From Sphagnum magellanicum (lineage: Eukaryota; Streptophyta; Sphagnopsida; Sphagnales; Sphagnaceae), in assembly GCA_021904315.1 (NCBI GenBank), contig CM038916.1:17815897-17879896 (forward strand): 64,000 nt of DNA, read 5' to 3'. Positions 26,223 to 36,334 of the stretch are shown here, in pieces (the stretch's first letter is position 1; every line of letters begins with the position of its first letter). The notes under the pieces were generated by a model. The model had not been told where the DNA came from. It made no database searches and saw only the letters and a program-made list of their open reading frames with translations. The position numbers were made by a program, and so were the translations under genes.

Positions 26223-26640
26223 GAAGGGGGAAAATTATGTGCTACTTGATCCTCTCCATATTGAAACACACAACCTCCAAGGAAGTGGCCTAGGTAACTA
26301 TATGAATGACCTACAACCACCCATTGATGTAAGGCAAAATCTTACTATATTTGACCTAACTTACATTTTATGTCAACATCAATCAAACAATGTGGCAAAA
26401 CCATGCAAGTGCTACATAAGGTGTCACACCTACAAAGTTTATATATAAGGGGCATTTACCATCTTGCAAAATGAGTTAATGAATTAGCATTAATTCATGA
26501 AAATTGTCCAAAATGTAGGTTTTTTTTCAAGGACTTTTTATATATATTTTGGCAATTTTTTTTAAAGGTTAAAAATCCCTCCAAGAATTATTTATTTGTG
26601 TTTTTTCCACTATTTGGAAAAAAGATATTGCCACTAATAA
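26223..26640. other. Gene-free stretch
   Basis: AT-rich sequence with no protein-like trace. If the LTR to the left is a 3' LTR, this is where the internal part of that element should lie, but nothing recognisable remains. Confidence 0.4.
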
Positions 26641-26799
26641 AACACCATTGTCCATTGTCGTTTCATTTGTTGGATCATGGACTTATGGTCACCATAAGAT
26701 TGAAAATGAAGTTAATTTTCCAACTTTTTCTAGAGAAACTCACAAAATAGAGAAAGTTCACCACCCAAAAAAAATCATTGGTCATGATATATACTACGC

Positions 26800-27010
26800 T
26801 AACTTGGCAGCATCCACACTAATTGTATTATTTTCAGAAATGTTGAAATTTTCACCCCAAGAAAATTCAAATAAAAAAAATTTGTAAAGGAAAATGTTGA
26901 ATCTTCAAGAATATTCTATTTCTCAAAATGAGAAAAATCAAAACTATTTATTTATTTATTTATTTATTTATTTATTGGACAAACATATGTCAAAGCTGCC
27001 TGCCCAAGGT
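26800..27010 (+). repeat. Dispersed repeat shared with 49560-49780, with a (TTTA)n run
   Basis: The phrases ggaaaatgttgaatcttcaa, gaatattctatt, and ggacaaacatatgtcaaagc here match ggaaaattaattgaatgttc, gaatattctatt and agacaaaattgtgttgaagc at 49660-49750. A (TTTA)n microsatellite of about 30 bp sits at about 26946-26976 inside this copy only. No coding potential is visible. Confidence 0.5.
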
Positions 27011-27085
27011 AGTACAGTATTCCCTCTGGTGTCCAATAAGAATCTTCGACCTTTTTTGACCAAACTCTTGCTCTGACTGAAAATA

Positions 27086-27397
27086 CTATCCTTTGTCCAA
27101 AGTAGCATAGATACATACGGTATTTTGATATGTACTGCAATTATGCATCGAACCGATTCTAATGACAGAATCGGTTGTCCCTGCTGATTCTGCCAGTCCA
27201 GTTCTTCTGTACCAAAAAGAGGTGAATTTCTGCTGCAGAATAGTCGTTCTTTCGTCCCTTTCTTGTTTTGTGCCGCGTTGCTCGTTGCGCTTCGGAAGCT
27301 CGCAGCTCGCGTGCTTCGCTCTCGCTCTGTGCTTCTCCCCTTTGCGTGCGTTGGAATAGCTTGAGAGCAGAAACATCAGACAGAGAGGTGGAAGGAG
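27086..27397 (+). promoter_or_regulatory. GC-richer leader and probable promoter of the PMP22-like gene
   Basis: The 300 bp before the start codon shift abruptly to higher GC with many CG dinucleotides (for example cgcgttgctcgttgcgcttc), unlike the AT-rich DNA to the left. This fits a 5' UTR and core promoter. I see no convincing TATA box at a fixed distance. Confidence 0.4.
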
Positions 27398-30323
27398 ATG
27401 GCAGATTTGGTGGACAAGGCATGGCAACGCCACCTCATCGCTTTGCACAAGCACCCGCTCCGCACAAAGGTGAATGACTCTTCTCTCTTTTCTTTCTTTC
27501 TCTCTCTCTCTCTGCCCTCAGCGCGAAGCTGTTGCAAGTAGACTGGAGTCATGACTCGTGTATTATGAATGCTGGAGATTTGATATTACTATTTTCTGGA
27601 AGTTTCTAGCTTCCGATTTCGGTAAGATCGACCATCGGCACATTGTGGCCAGGTTTTGAGTGGAACCATCATCGTGTCAGAGTGGCAACACGATGATCAC
27701 GACAGACATGTTATTGAATAAATTTTCTCAAAATTGGCAAATGAAACTAGGTTGTGCTACAGTAGCATGTCTGTTGTGTGTTTGGATCATTGCTTGTGTG
27801 CAAAACTGGACCGCATTGTTGAAAATAGCTTGCAGATGAAAACCTTTTGGCTATAACTTGAAAGTGGTTGTGGCTACGTTTTCAAAGAGGCAGTTAAAGC
27901 TATAGTTGAAATTCACCAAGTCCTCATGATTGCCATAGACATTTCTTCCTTCTTATTTGAAACCTGTCTGTATTCATCAGCTTTGAGTGATCTTGATCTG
28001 ACTCTTTGATCTGGCTTTGGAATTGGAGTTTCACTGTCTCATGCACAACAAGATGGGAGCTAGCAAAGAATTGTAGTTCATGTCTGTCTTGTCATTCTAT
28101 TGCATGGATGTTGTACACCTACATCACAATAAGGGGGGAATTATGTGTCTTACTGAGGACATGTGCACCTTGCAGTGTGCTGTCATGCCGGTCATCTTCT
28201 CTTCCTTGGTCACATGACATGCCTGTTGTTAGGTAGGGGACAGTAATGACATGAAACTGAGGAGCTGGTGTGGCTTGGGTGCAGGCAGCAACATCAGGCC
28301 TGTTGGCAGGATGCAGTGATCTTGCTGCTCAAAAATTGTCAGGGGCAAAAAAACTACAACTTAGACGCTCTCTTCTTATATCAGTGAGTCAGCATCTATG
28401 TCAGAAACCATTTTCTCTTGAGGTTCCTTGAATCCTGTTTCTGAGGAAAGTAATAATTATTATTTATTCCCTAGGTTGAGCTGGATTTGGAGGTAAAAAT
28501 GAAATGGCTGCATTTGCTCAAGTGCAGCTCTATGGCTTTGTATATGGAGGTCCATTTGGACATTTCTTTCACAAGCTGATGGAAAGGCTTTTCCCAAGAC
28601 GTGACATAACGACTCTAGTGAAGAAGGCAAGTGTTTTGCTGTTGAGAGGTATTGGTTTGAACATTGAATTGGAAAACTTGTGCAGAGCACTGCTAATACA
28701 AGGTACTGCCTAAAGGTGTAAGAAAGTTTGGTGCAGGTAGTTGTGGAGCAGCTGACTTTCGGACCATGGAATAACTTTTTGTTCATGTTATACATGGGGC
28801 TGGTGATTGAAGGTTGGTGCTTCCTCATTGTTATGTGGGTTGCATGCAAAGTTCACTTATGGAGACTAGGGAGTTTTCAGCATTTTGCACTTGTATAAAT
28901 TTCTGCAGGCAAACACCTCAAAGAAAACATATCAAAGTTTGTCAACAGTGACATCAAAACGATAGATTCAGCATAGGGTTTAGGTCAGAAGAATAATTAT
29001 AGATTTGCTGGAAATGGCACAAGAATGAACTGATGAGCAGGAAGTCAAAGGGTTTCTTCATATTCAGTTATATAGCAGAACAAGATTGAATTTTTCATCC
29101 ATTGCATGAGTTCATTTGTGTTGAATCTGAAGGAAAGTTTATTCATGATGTATGTAAAAACCTAAATCTTGGTGGTTATTCAGGTAGACCTTGGCATTTG
29201 GTGAAGAACAAGCTGAAGAGAGACTATCTGCTGGTGCAGCTAAATGCTTGGAGGGTAGGAATCTCAAGCCCCACTATGTGACTTGCAACTTATTGAGATA
29301 GCAGGGTTCTGGTTACAGTCTGAGATCAATGCTTTGCTGAAAGTTGTAATATTGACTGGCTAGAAAACTTCAAAATTAAATTTTTTCTTAGGAGAGAGCA
29401 TTAATTGCAGTCTCTCTCTATGCAGTGTACATGATGGAGAAATTGATAAATATTCTCTTTGTCAGTTCAGGTGGTGTTTTTTGTGTCAGTTGCACAGTTT
29501 AAGGAGGTTTAGTATTTACCCTTAATTGTCTGCCAATTCTCTTTATGCTTGAGATGCAAATTATCTTAGTCAGCTTGATGGAAGTTACTGTATTCAGATT
29601 CGTGTTGGGTGTCAAAGTCGTCCAATTAGATGGTGCTCTCTGGCTCAGCCATGGTAAATGTGGAGGTGTAATGGTGTAAGGGTGAGTGGGTGGTACAGGT
29701 ATGGCCATTGGTCAGTGTCATCAACTACTGTTACATGCCCCTCCACCTTCGGGTTCTCTTCAATAATCTGGCAGCAGTTTGCTGGTATGTTTCAGTGTCT
29801 TTCTCTAAAGTCATTCTTTTGTTCAGTTGAGCAGGGAACATTATCTTTGTCCTTACAAAAAACCTTGTGAGTGCATGATATGTGATTGCATTTTTCACAT
29901 ATTATGCACTCACAAGGTTTTTTGAGTCTACTGCATATTTGTCTTTGTATGGTCTGAATGTCAGCAGTGTATGCAATCTTTGATAGGCATGAGTTCTTTC
30001 ACATGCCTGAAAGCTGGGAGTGTCTCCGAAACTTTTAAATAGGGCAAGCAATACATTTATGGTGGGAGTATCATTTTCAGGACAACTGTGGCAACAGAGG
30101 ACCTACCTTTTGTTGAAAAGTCTGTGTAGTATGTGGCACTGGAAACTGTGTCATAGTAACCTCACTTTGTAAAGTACCGCTGTGTCCTCTGATCTCTTTT
30201 GGGAGGGCAAATGACTCGTGAGTTACAGAATTGCCATTAGTAACAAAACTTTTCTCTCTGAGATGGCGCAGGCGCACCTTTGTGATCTTGCAAAGCACCC
30301 ATGCAATTAAGCAGGCTGCTTGA
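27398..30323 (+). CDS. PMP22: Mpv17/PMP22 family membrane protein (peroxisomal 22-kDa type)
   Basis: Seven exons give 184 residues: 27398-27469, 28284-28382, 28528-28626, 28737-28812, 29184-29254, 29699-29784, 30272-30323. All phases close. The product is a small four-helix integral membrane protein; in plants PMP22 lies in the peroxisomal membrane and relatives in mitochondria and plastids, probably as pores. Visible family text: N-terminal LHKHPLRTK, GLLAGCSDLAAQKLSG (about 27-42), KKLQLRRSLL, FVYGGPFGHFFHKLMERLF (about 60-78), EQLTFGPWNNFLFM, NAWRVWPLVSVINYCYMPLH (about 136-155) and LRVLFNNLAAVCW. Plant relatives of about 190 residues have VGWINY where this one has VSVINY, so a conserved Trp is missing. 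Intron 3 uses a GC donor (gcaagt). The last exon (TFVILQSTHAIKQAA) is the least certain. It may be a diverged but functional paralogue. Confidence 0.8.
29856..29924. repeat. Near-perfect 29-bp inverted repeat (hairpin) in intron 6 of the PMP22-like gene
   Basis: Arm 29856-29884 pairs with arm 29896-29924 over 29 positions with a single G-T wobble. The loop is 11 nt (29885-29895). Arm 1 reads caaaaaaccttgtgagtgc and onward. The structure sits about 70 bp after the exon 6 donor. It could be a small fold-back transposon relic or a hairpin RNA precursor; nothing in the sequence decides this. Confidence 0.85.
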
Positions 30324-30814
30324 AAATCATGTGCTGGTGTGCACAAGCTGCAGTCATCTCAAGATGATTCCGGAAACAAAGATTGACTCTTCAAAGAAGG
30401 GCAGACTCTACCTCTAGGTCTGACTGGAGCTTTAAGGGGGTGTGCTACTGGTTTTCTTGGGCATGCTTGATCCAACAAGTTGTTACAATACTGACATTGA
30501 ATGCAGAAGAATTTCCAAGCCCTACAACAATTCATTTCTGTTACAGCTTTGGATCTTCTGCTGACAATCTTAAACATGAATTCAGCTAATGTAAAAATGC
30601 AACCTCATCAGCAAGAGACAGTCACATCTATGTTCATTCTGCTATTGGTATTTGAAAAATGTCTAATTGATCCAACAACACTATTGAATGCAGAGCAATT
30701 TTCCAAGCCCTAGAATTACTTTTTGTTTCCATCTGCATAAAAGATGAAAGGAATGATGATGCTGATGTTGATGAAGGAAGGAATCTATGGATCTTCCAAA
30801 AGACTAGAGTGAAT
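30324..30814 (+). repeat. Downstream region with a 65-bp direct repeat
   Basis: The block 30468-30545 (ttgatccaacaa, ttgaatgcagaagaatttcc, aagcccta) recurs at 30667-30731 (ttgatccaacaa, ttgaatgcagagcaattttc, aagcccta). The rest is non-coding and probably includes the 3' UTR of the PMP22-like gene. Confidence 0.55.
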
Positions 30815-30859
30815 CTGCATCCACTGGTGCACCATCCACTGGATGTCTGTAATGAGTCA

Positions 30860-30995
30860 GTTCTGGATGAACCTCAGCTGAGTTAATCTCTAGTTTCACC
30901 TTGGTGACTCATTCTGTAAGAAGTAGGTCCTATGTATAGGTACATAAGTAAGAAAATAGGTGACTGCTAGGTAAGTAGATGTCTTAAACATGGTC
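30860..30995 (+). repeat. Direct repeat, copy 1 (copy 2 at 32325-32450)
   Basis: About 115 bp: ctgagttaatctctagtttc, actcattctgtaag, aaaataggtgactgctagg and gtagatgtctt. It matches 32325-32450 in the same order and orientation, about 1.45 kb away. The two copies bracket the minisatellite block between them, which suggests either a duplicated boundary or the ends of an unclassified element. Confidence 0.65.
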
Positions 30996-30999
30996 TGGT

Positions 31000-31760
31000 T
31001 CATATGGTTCCAGGTTTACTTTGAAGTTGTACGTCCACTTACTGAGAAGCGGAACAGAAACTGGACTAACATGTGCGTGCTCCTCTAGCATTATATGGGT
31101 CGTGTAGTCCACTTCAAGCAGTGAGGTGAACTTGCACGGTATTAACAGAAGCGGACCAAAAACCTGACTAAGAACCCAAACCAGGCCAAAACTGCTAGAA
31201 ATTATAGAGTTACACAAAACCAGAACGAGAACTGGCCAAAAAACCAAAGCAGCCTAATATTGCTATGGAACATCCAGTCACACACAACCGGACTGAGAAC
31301 TGGACCAAAACCCAAAACAGGCCAATATTGCTATAGAATATCCACAGAATCTCCAGTTACACAAGAATCTGACCAAGAGCTGGTGAAGAACCCAAAAATT
31401 GGCCAAAAGTGTTGCAGAACTGGTTAACAACCCAAAACCAAAAGCCAATACTCTTAGAGAATGTCCAATTACATAAAACTGGACCCAGTACAGATTGTCG
31501 AGTTGCACAAGAATGAGACCACGTACTGGACCCAGAACTGGCCAAGAACCTAAAACAAGCCAATACAACTGGTACATACCAGCGTTGGGTGGTTCTGTAG
31601 TCCAGTTCAGTTCCGGTTCTCTGATGGTTCTTTGACCGGTGATATATGCATACAACCAGCAGAGATCAAACCGTGAAACACCCTCCTCCAGCTCTGGACT
31701 GGCAGAAAATTCAAAAGCCAAATAACTGGAGAGGAACCAGCAAAGAACTGGCTATTCTTT
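31000..31760 (+). repeat. Degenerate AACTGG/CCAAAACC minisatellite
   Basis: Loosely repeated phrases of the type gagaactggaccaaaaccc, caggccaatattgctataga and atccagttacacaa recur about every 80-95 bp. Longer chance ORFs on the minus strand derive from this repeat and are not genes. Confidence 0.65.
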
Positions 31761-31774
31761 CATGAAAACCAGCG

Positions 31775-31990
31775 GTTTTGGGAGGGTTTTGAAATACCCG
31801 GAATTACACAATTCTTCGATTGTTGATGGTTTCTCAAATACCCAGAACCGGCTGGTTGTTTGGTTCTGACGTTTTTCAAATACCCAGATACAGCCGATTC
31901 TTTGGTTCTGATTTTTGAAATGCCCAGAACTGACTGGTTCTTTTTTTTTCAAATACCCGGAAGTGGTGGTTTTTAATAAAAAACAAATAA
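31775..31990 (+). repeat. Tandem repeat of about 46 bp, four copies
   Basis: The unit contains tttcaaatacccagaac, cggctggtt and tttggttctgat. Copies end near 31845, 31890, 31940 and 31985. Similar phrases (aaataaccggggctgatggt, tctttgattccgatttc) occur at 61055-61110, so the family is dispersed. Confidence 0.7.
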
Positions 31991-32324
31991 CCACCCAACA
32001 CTGGTACATACCAGTTCAAGAACTGGACAGAGAACTGGCCAAGAACCCATACAGAAAATACTGGTGTAGAATGCAGACTATCAAGTTACACAAAAGCTGG
32101 GCTGTGTGGAATTGGACTTGTGGGAATTGGACTGAGAACTCAAATGTGCAGGGTAAAGCCTAAAAGCCCAAGGGCGAAGACATTCCCAAAAAATAAGGGG
32201 TCCAGGATGATGCAATCGTCAAGTGTAGCCCCGCATTTTGAAAATGTCCCCACCTATGGGGCTTGAGCGGAAGGTTCTTACACTTACTCCCAAGTGGGGA
32301 CGGATCTTACACCTATAAGTAGAT

Positions 32325-32530
32325 GAAGAGCTCAACTGAGTTGATGTCTAGTTTCACCTGGGTAACCCATTCTGTAACAACTAGGACATATATGTACATG
32401 TAGGTAGGTAGGAAAATAGGTGACTACTAGATATGTAGATGGTTTGTAGTTTGTACAAAAGGTAAAGGGGCTGTTTTTGCTACCTAGGTAGTAACAACCT
32501 GCTTGGGGGGGAGTTGTTGAGTAGGTAGGT
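32325..32530 (+). repeat. Direct repeat copy 2 followed by a TAGG-type tract
   Basis: The first 125 bp match 30860-30995. The sequence then runs through gtaggtaggtagg words and ends with ggtaggtaggtagttaaaaa at about 32520. No gene is seen. Confidence 0.6.
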
Positions 32531-32559
32531 AGTTAAAAAAAAGGCAACAGAACTGAGCT

Positions 32560-32660
32560 AACCACCATGGGTTTAGCTAGGGGCTGGAGTGAATTAGCAC
32601 CCACCAATGCACCAGTTGCGGATGAGCCCGTTGAGGCCGTTTTCTGGATGGACGAAAATC
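32560..32660 (+). repeat. Short dispersed element, inverted relative to 39345-39435
   Basis: The string gagtgaattagcacccacca with atgcaccagttg (about 32588-32620) occurs as its reverse complement at about 39383-39425 (caactggtgcattggtgg, ttaattcactc). A third diverged copy is at about 30810-30850 in direct orientation. Each copy lies just upstream of, or between, transcribed-looking regions. Confidence 0.6.
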
Positions 32661-32689
32661 CCATCCTCCCTGCCCGATTTTATTTTTTT

Positions 32690-32936
32690 TTTCCACCTCT
32701 TCTCTACCCCAAAATTTTCCCCCGTCCTACCTACCACCTACCTCCCCCCGTCCTACCTACCACCTACCTCCCCCCTCCTACCTACCACCTACCAACCCCA
32801 CCCCCCCTCACTCCATCGCCAGAGCTCCAGAGACCTCGGGTGGCTGTGGAGCGGGAGCTGTGGCTGTGGAGTTGGAGCGGCTGGAGTTGGAGCGGAGTTG
32901 CTGGAGTTGGAGCGGGACCCACGCGCACACGAAAAG
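32690..32936 (+). promoter_or_regulatory. Promoter-leader region of the C2H2 gene, with a possible non-coding first exon
   Basis: A pyrimidine-rich tract with repeated cctacctaccac words (32725-32800) is followed by a G-rich segment made of tggagttggagcgg repeats (about 32840-32920), ending at a good splice donor, aaaag|gtaagaag, at 32936/32937. An acceptor tttgtttag lies at 33213-33221, 15 bp before the start codon at 33236. This is consistent with a 5' UTR intron. An ATG at 32567 opens a 151-codon frame here but has no protein-like composition. Confidence 0.4.
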
Positions 32937-33235
32937 GTAAGAAGTCTTCTTCTTTTTCTTGCTTGCTTGCTTGCTTGCTGCGGCTTGCTTGCTGCTGCAA
33001 TGCAGCAAGCTCCAGAGCGTGAGAGCTTGCTGCTGCAACACAGCAAACTCCGAAGCTTGCTGCAACTAAACCCTGCAACGCAGCAAGCTCTGGAGCGTCT
33101 CTTGCAGTAGAAGAAAAAGAAGAACCCTGAACCTTTTGCCCCATCCTCTATATTTTTTATTTTGCTTTGGTTTAGCTGATTAGAATTAACATTTAACAAT
33201 AACTAGTGGTCTTTTGTTTAGGGTTGGAGGTTGGA

Positions 33236-34781
33236 ATGGGTAAGAGAAGAAGACTTAGGAAAAGTGGTGGTGGTGAGCTGGAGGTCAATATGCAAGATGT
33301 TGCATCAGATGAGGCGATTCTTCCAAGTGTTGTTGAGCTGGAGGTCAATATGCAAGATGTTGCATCAGATGAGGCGATTCTTCCAAGTTTTGCTGAGCTG
33401 GAGGTCAATATGCAAGATGTTGCATCAGATGAAGCGATTCTTCCAAGTGTTGCTGTGGCAGATGTGATGATTCTTTTGCCATATGTTGCTGGAGGAGATG
33501 AGGGAGTTGTTGAGTCACATGTTACTGCATCTGATGCAACAATTATTCAACAAAATGTTGCATCAGATGAAGCAAATAGTGAACAAGATGTTGCATCAGA
33601 TGAGGAAATGGGTGAGCAAAATGGTGCTCTATCACAATTGAAATATAAAGATAGCATTAGTATAGATTGTTTTAGAATTTGTGGACATCAGATTAAATAC
33701 AGATTAAGAAAATTGTACAAGTTTTTTTAGGGTTTATTTATATCCGCACCTTCCATCATTTGTTGGAAGGTGCGGGATTTTTTTGTCAAATTTTTTTTAT
33801 GCAATACCTGAAAACAATGATTTGTAATATCTACATTTTGTTTTTTGATCTTTGTTTTTTTGGCTTAAGTCCGGAAGTTGAATCTGATAAGGCAGCTCTG
33901 CCACTTGCACTTCTTTACCCACCGAATTTGGCTCGGAAGGACAAGGAATGGACGCATGTTGGGTCTAAATGGAGGTGCAAAGTTGGTAATTGCACTACTG
34001 CATATTGTGCAAAATGGCTGTTGACGAAACACTTGAAGGAGGTGCATGGGTTGGTGGCTGAAAAGTCCAAACCTGGGAGGCCTTCAACTGCTGCAGGAGG
34101 TCCTCGACATCAGGACCATGCCAAGATGAATGCTCGCATCTTGGGAAATGTGATGGCTGTGCAGAGGCGGAACGATCAAAAGGTGGCTAGTCGCGCTCGT
34201 GCCAAAGCACAACGCGAATGGGAAAACCTGGTAGCTGTTGCAAAACAATGTCCACCATTCCCAAAACTAGGTTTGGTGAAATTAGCTTCAGAGAAACTTT
34301 TGAAAGTGTTGGGGCTTACTGCTTGGGGTGTGGGCAGTGTGCCTCGAGATGCAGCATCGCGAATGGAGAAAGATGAAGACTTACAAGGGATTATTCGATC
34401 CACCTGTTGCGCATATGCACGGCAACTCAAGACGGCATGGGATGCCAAATATTGGGATCGAGAGTCCAATAAAACAAGTCGGAGAAAACAGTTGGCAGCT
34501 GTTTTGGATTTTCATGAATCTAGAATGATTCATGGAAGGTAAGAAACAATCATAAGCAATGTTTATTATTTTTTTATTGCACTTCATCCAAGGTGTGTTA
34601 GGGTTTAACTTGGTGGTTTTTGGGTGTTTATAGGGTTCAGGGCCAAACACAGGAAGAGTTTGTGGCAACTGCAGTTCAAGTGGAAATGCAACGTCGGCAT
34701 TTATACACTGCTCGTCATGCAACAAAGGCTGCAAATGTAGCTGCTGCGTACCGAGCTAAACACGGGATTGTAAATTGCTAG
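33236..34781 (+). CDS. C2H2 zinc-finger protein with N-terminal 20-residue tandem repeats
   Basis: Three coding exons (33236-33611, 33878-34538, 34634-34781) give 394 residues. Residues 3-9 are basic (KRRRLRK), a possible nuclear signal. Residues 14-73 are three nearly identical 20-residue repeats (ELEVNMQDVASDEAILPS core), followed by more VASDE units. A single zinc finger lies at 159-182: C159-x4-C164-x12-H177-x4-H182, in WRCKVGNCTTAYCAKWLL and onward, with a following basic KSKPGRPS segment (AT-hook-like GRP). The C-terminal 200 residues are helical and rich in K, R and A, with conserved-looking WENLVAVAKQCPPFPKLG. I do not recognise the family. The intron 1 junction (ATG G|GT...AG|TT GAA) is the least certain point. 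A nuclear DNA-binding role is inference. Confidence 0.65.
33275..33454 (+). repeat. Three in-frame 60-bp tandem repeats in the C2H2 gene
   Basis: Copies 33275-33334, 33335-33394 and 33395-33454 differ at only a handful of positions. The unit is exactly 60 bp, so the frame is kept. Such low divergence beside very decayed arrays elsewhere indicates recent expansion or selection. Confidence 0.9.
33744..33775. repeat. Perfect 12-bp GC-rich hairpin with trailing T run, in intron of the C2H2 gene
   Basis: Arms ccgcaccttcca (33744-33755) and tggaaggtgcgg (33764-33775) are exact inverses with an 8-nt loop. A run of T follows. It lies in an otherwise very AT-rich intron (33612-33877). Confidence 0.85.
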
Positions 34782-35129
34782 ACACTGATATGGGTTAGGG
34801 TTTAGGGTTATACAGTTAGTTAGGTTTTATAGCCCTTTTACTTTTTGGACTACCCAATTTTGAACTACCCAATATAATAGCATCTTCTATTCACACTTGT
34901 TTTATGGTATATGGTTAAGCATATGTCTTCTTTGTCATAATTTTTTTAGTACTTGAGATGTAAGAATCAAACCAAAGATCAAAATGAACATTGTGCAATA
35001 CTTACATCTAATATAATAGCACTCACATCACTTGAAGAGTTTCAAAACAATATACACATTTTAAACATATAAAATACCTACATCATTTTCTATTATAAAT
35101 CTCATAAGGAGATTTTCAAATATGCAATA
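34782..35129. other. Downstream region of the C2H2 gene
   Basis: AT-rich, beginning with gggtttagggtt and probably containing the 3' UTR. Nothing else is visible. Confidence 0.4.
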
Positions 35130-35500
35130 CCCACATATACGTCCTAAAATAGTCACAGGCATATTACATTCAGTGCAATACCCGCATCTAAGTCCCATAA
35201 TAGTCGTTGTAATTTTTGGCATCCCTTGCAATACCCGCATTTAAGTCCCATAATAGCCGCTGGTATTTTTGGCATCTCTTGCAATACCCGCATATGGGCC
35301 ACCCATAGTTGTTGACATTCGTCATTCGTTGCAATACCCGCATATGGGTCCATAGTTTTTGTTGGGTTTTATAACATTTCTTGCAATACCCGCATATAGT
35401 TTCCATAATAGCCACTGGTTTTTTTTGTGTCTCTTGAAATCATCGCATATAGGTCCCATAATAGTTGCTGGTTTTTTTCATTCTTTGCAAAACTTACATT
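35130..35500 (-). repeat. Tandem repeat, about 60-bp unit, five or six copies
   Basis: The unit on the plus strand is of the type ttgcaatacccgcatataggt, cccataatagtc, gctggtatttttggcatctc. Copies start near 35177, 35229, 35280, 35330, 35383 and 35435. Its complement contains the phrase gcgggtattgca, relating it to the gcaggtattgcatttaggg arrays further right but in inverse orientation. Confidence 0.75.
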
Positions 35501-35584
35501 TTGTCATAAAATTAATTTAGAATAATAATTAATTTAGGTATATAAAAAGACATATTTTGGGTATCCATAGCACTTATTTGTTAT

Positions 35585-36185
35585 TTTGAAATGACATTAC
35601 ATGCGAGTTTTGCATTCAGGGTTTAGGGTTTAGGGTTAGGTTTTCACATAAGGTTTGCTTCTTACCTTTGTGTGATAACTCCAACCTAATTTTCCTAATC
35701 TCTTTGAAGAAAATATATAATAAGATTGTATTAGGTCCCATATGTTTAAACCCAAAAAATTTCCCCCCAATTGAATATAAAATATTTTTGATAGTATATG
35801 AATTATCAACAAATTTTGACATATAATTAAATAATTAATAGACCATTATTTCAGATAATTTAAATGATTAATTATCAAGAATTAGATAATCATTTATTTA
35901 TTTGGAATAATTAACTATTCATTTGGCTTAACTTCATTTATTTGGATAATAAAAAGTTGGATTTAAAAATCAAATTAACTTTATTTGATTAATTAACTTT
36001 AATATATTTTTATTTTAATAAGTGATTAAAATCACTATTTAAGATAACTATTCCATGTTATAGATTGCATGTTCAGCTTTTTCATGAAAAATTCATACAC
36101 CAAAATAAGTTTGATCACAATTGCCATTATACTATTTGTTCCACAAACAATACAATTTTTTTTCAAATTCATGAAACAAAATAAG
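35585..36185 (+). repeat. Higher-order duplication, copy 1 of about 1.3-kb period
   Basis: This segment matches 36975-37455 over about 480 bp in the same order, for example aattaatagaccattatttc, gattaattatcaagaat, cattatttaagataa/cactatttaagataa and attccatgttatagattgca. A third, partial copy of its left part is at about 38455-38560 (cttTgtgtgat, tccaacctaattttt). Confidence 0.75.
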
Positions 36186-36275
36186 AATCATGGGTTTAGG
36201 GTTTAGGGTTTTAGGGTTTTTTAGGTTTAGGGTTTAGGGTTTAGGGTAAACCCTAAACCCTAAACTCCTAATCAA
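36186..36275. repeat. Interstitial telomere-type repeats meeting head to head
   Basis: Five or six TTTAGGG-like units (36190-36247, with slips to TTTTAGGG and TTTAGG) run directly into aaaccctaaaccctaaa (36248-36264). The orientation of the plant telomere repeat inverts at about 36247. A smaller direct run is at about 35618-35638. Confidence 0.9.
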
Positions 36276-36334
36276 CAACCCCAGCCTCACACCTTTGTTA
36301 ACATATTATTTTGAAATTAATTAATTATTTTAGA

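Noticed and set aside
27086-27454. 122-codon minus-strand ORF over the PMP22-like leader
   Set aside because: It is antisense to exon 1 and the GC-rich leader, with no recognisable motif.
31278-31721. 147-codon minus-strand ORF rich in W, L and V
   Set aside because: It is a translation of the AACTGG/CCAAAACC minisatellite.
32567-33022. 151-codon plus-strand ORF starting MGLARGWSEL
   Set aside because: It runs through CCTACC microsatellite and a tggagttggagcgg repeat, and a good splice donor interrupts it. The composition is that of repeat translation.
33744-33790. Bacterial-type intrinsic terminator
   Set aside because: Shape fits, but the surroundings are a spliced plant gene where such terminators do not act. 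Kept only as a hairpin of interest.
35618-36264. True chromosome end
   Set aside because: The TTTAGGG runs are short, degenerate and flanked by ordinary sequence on both sides, so they are interstitial.
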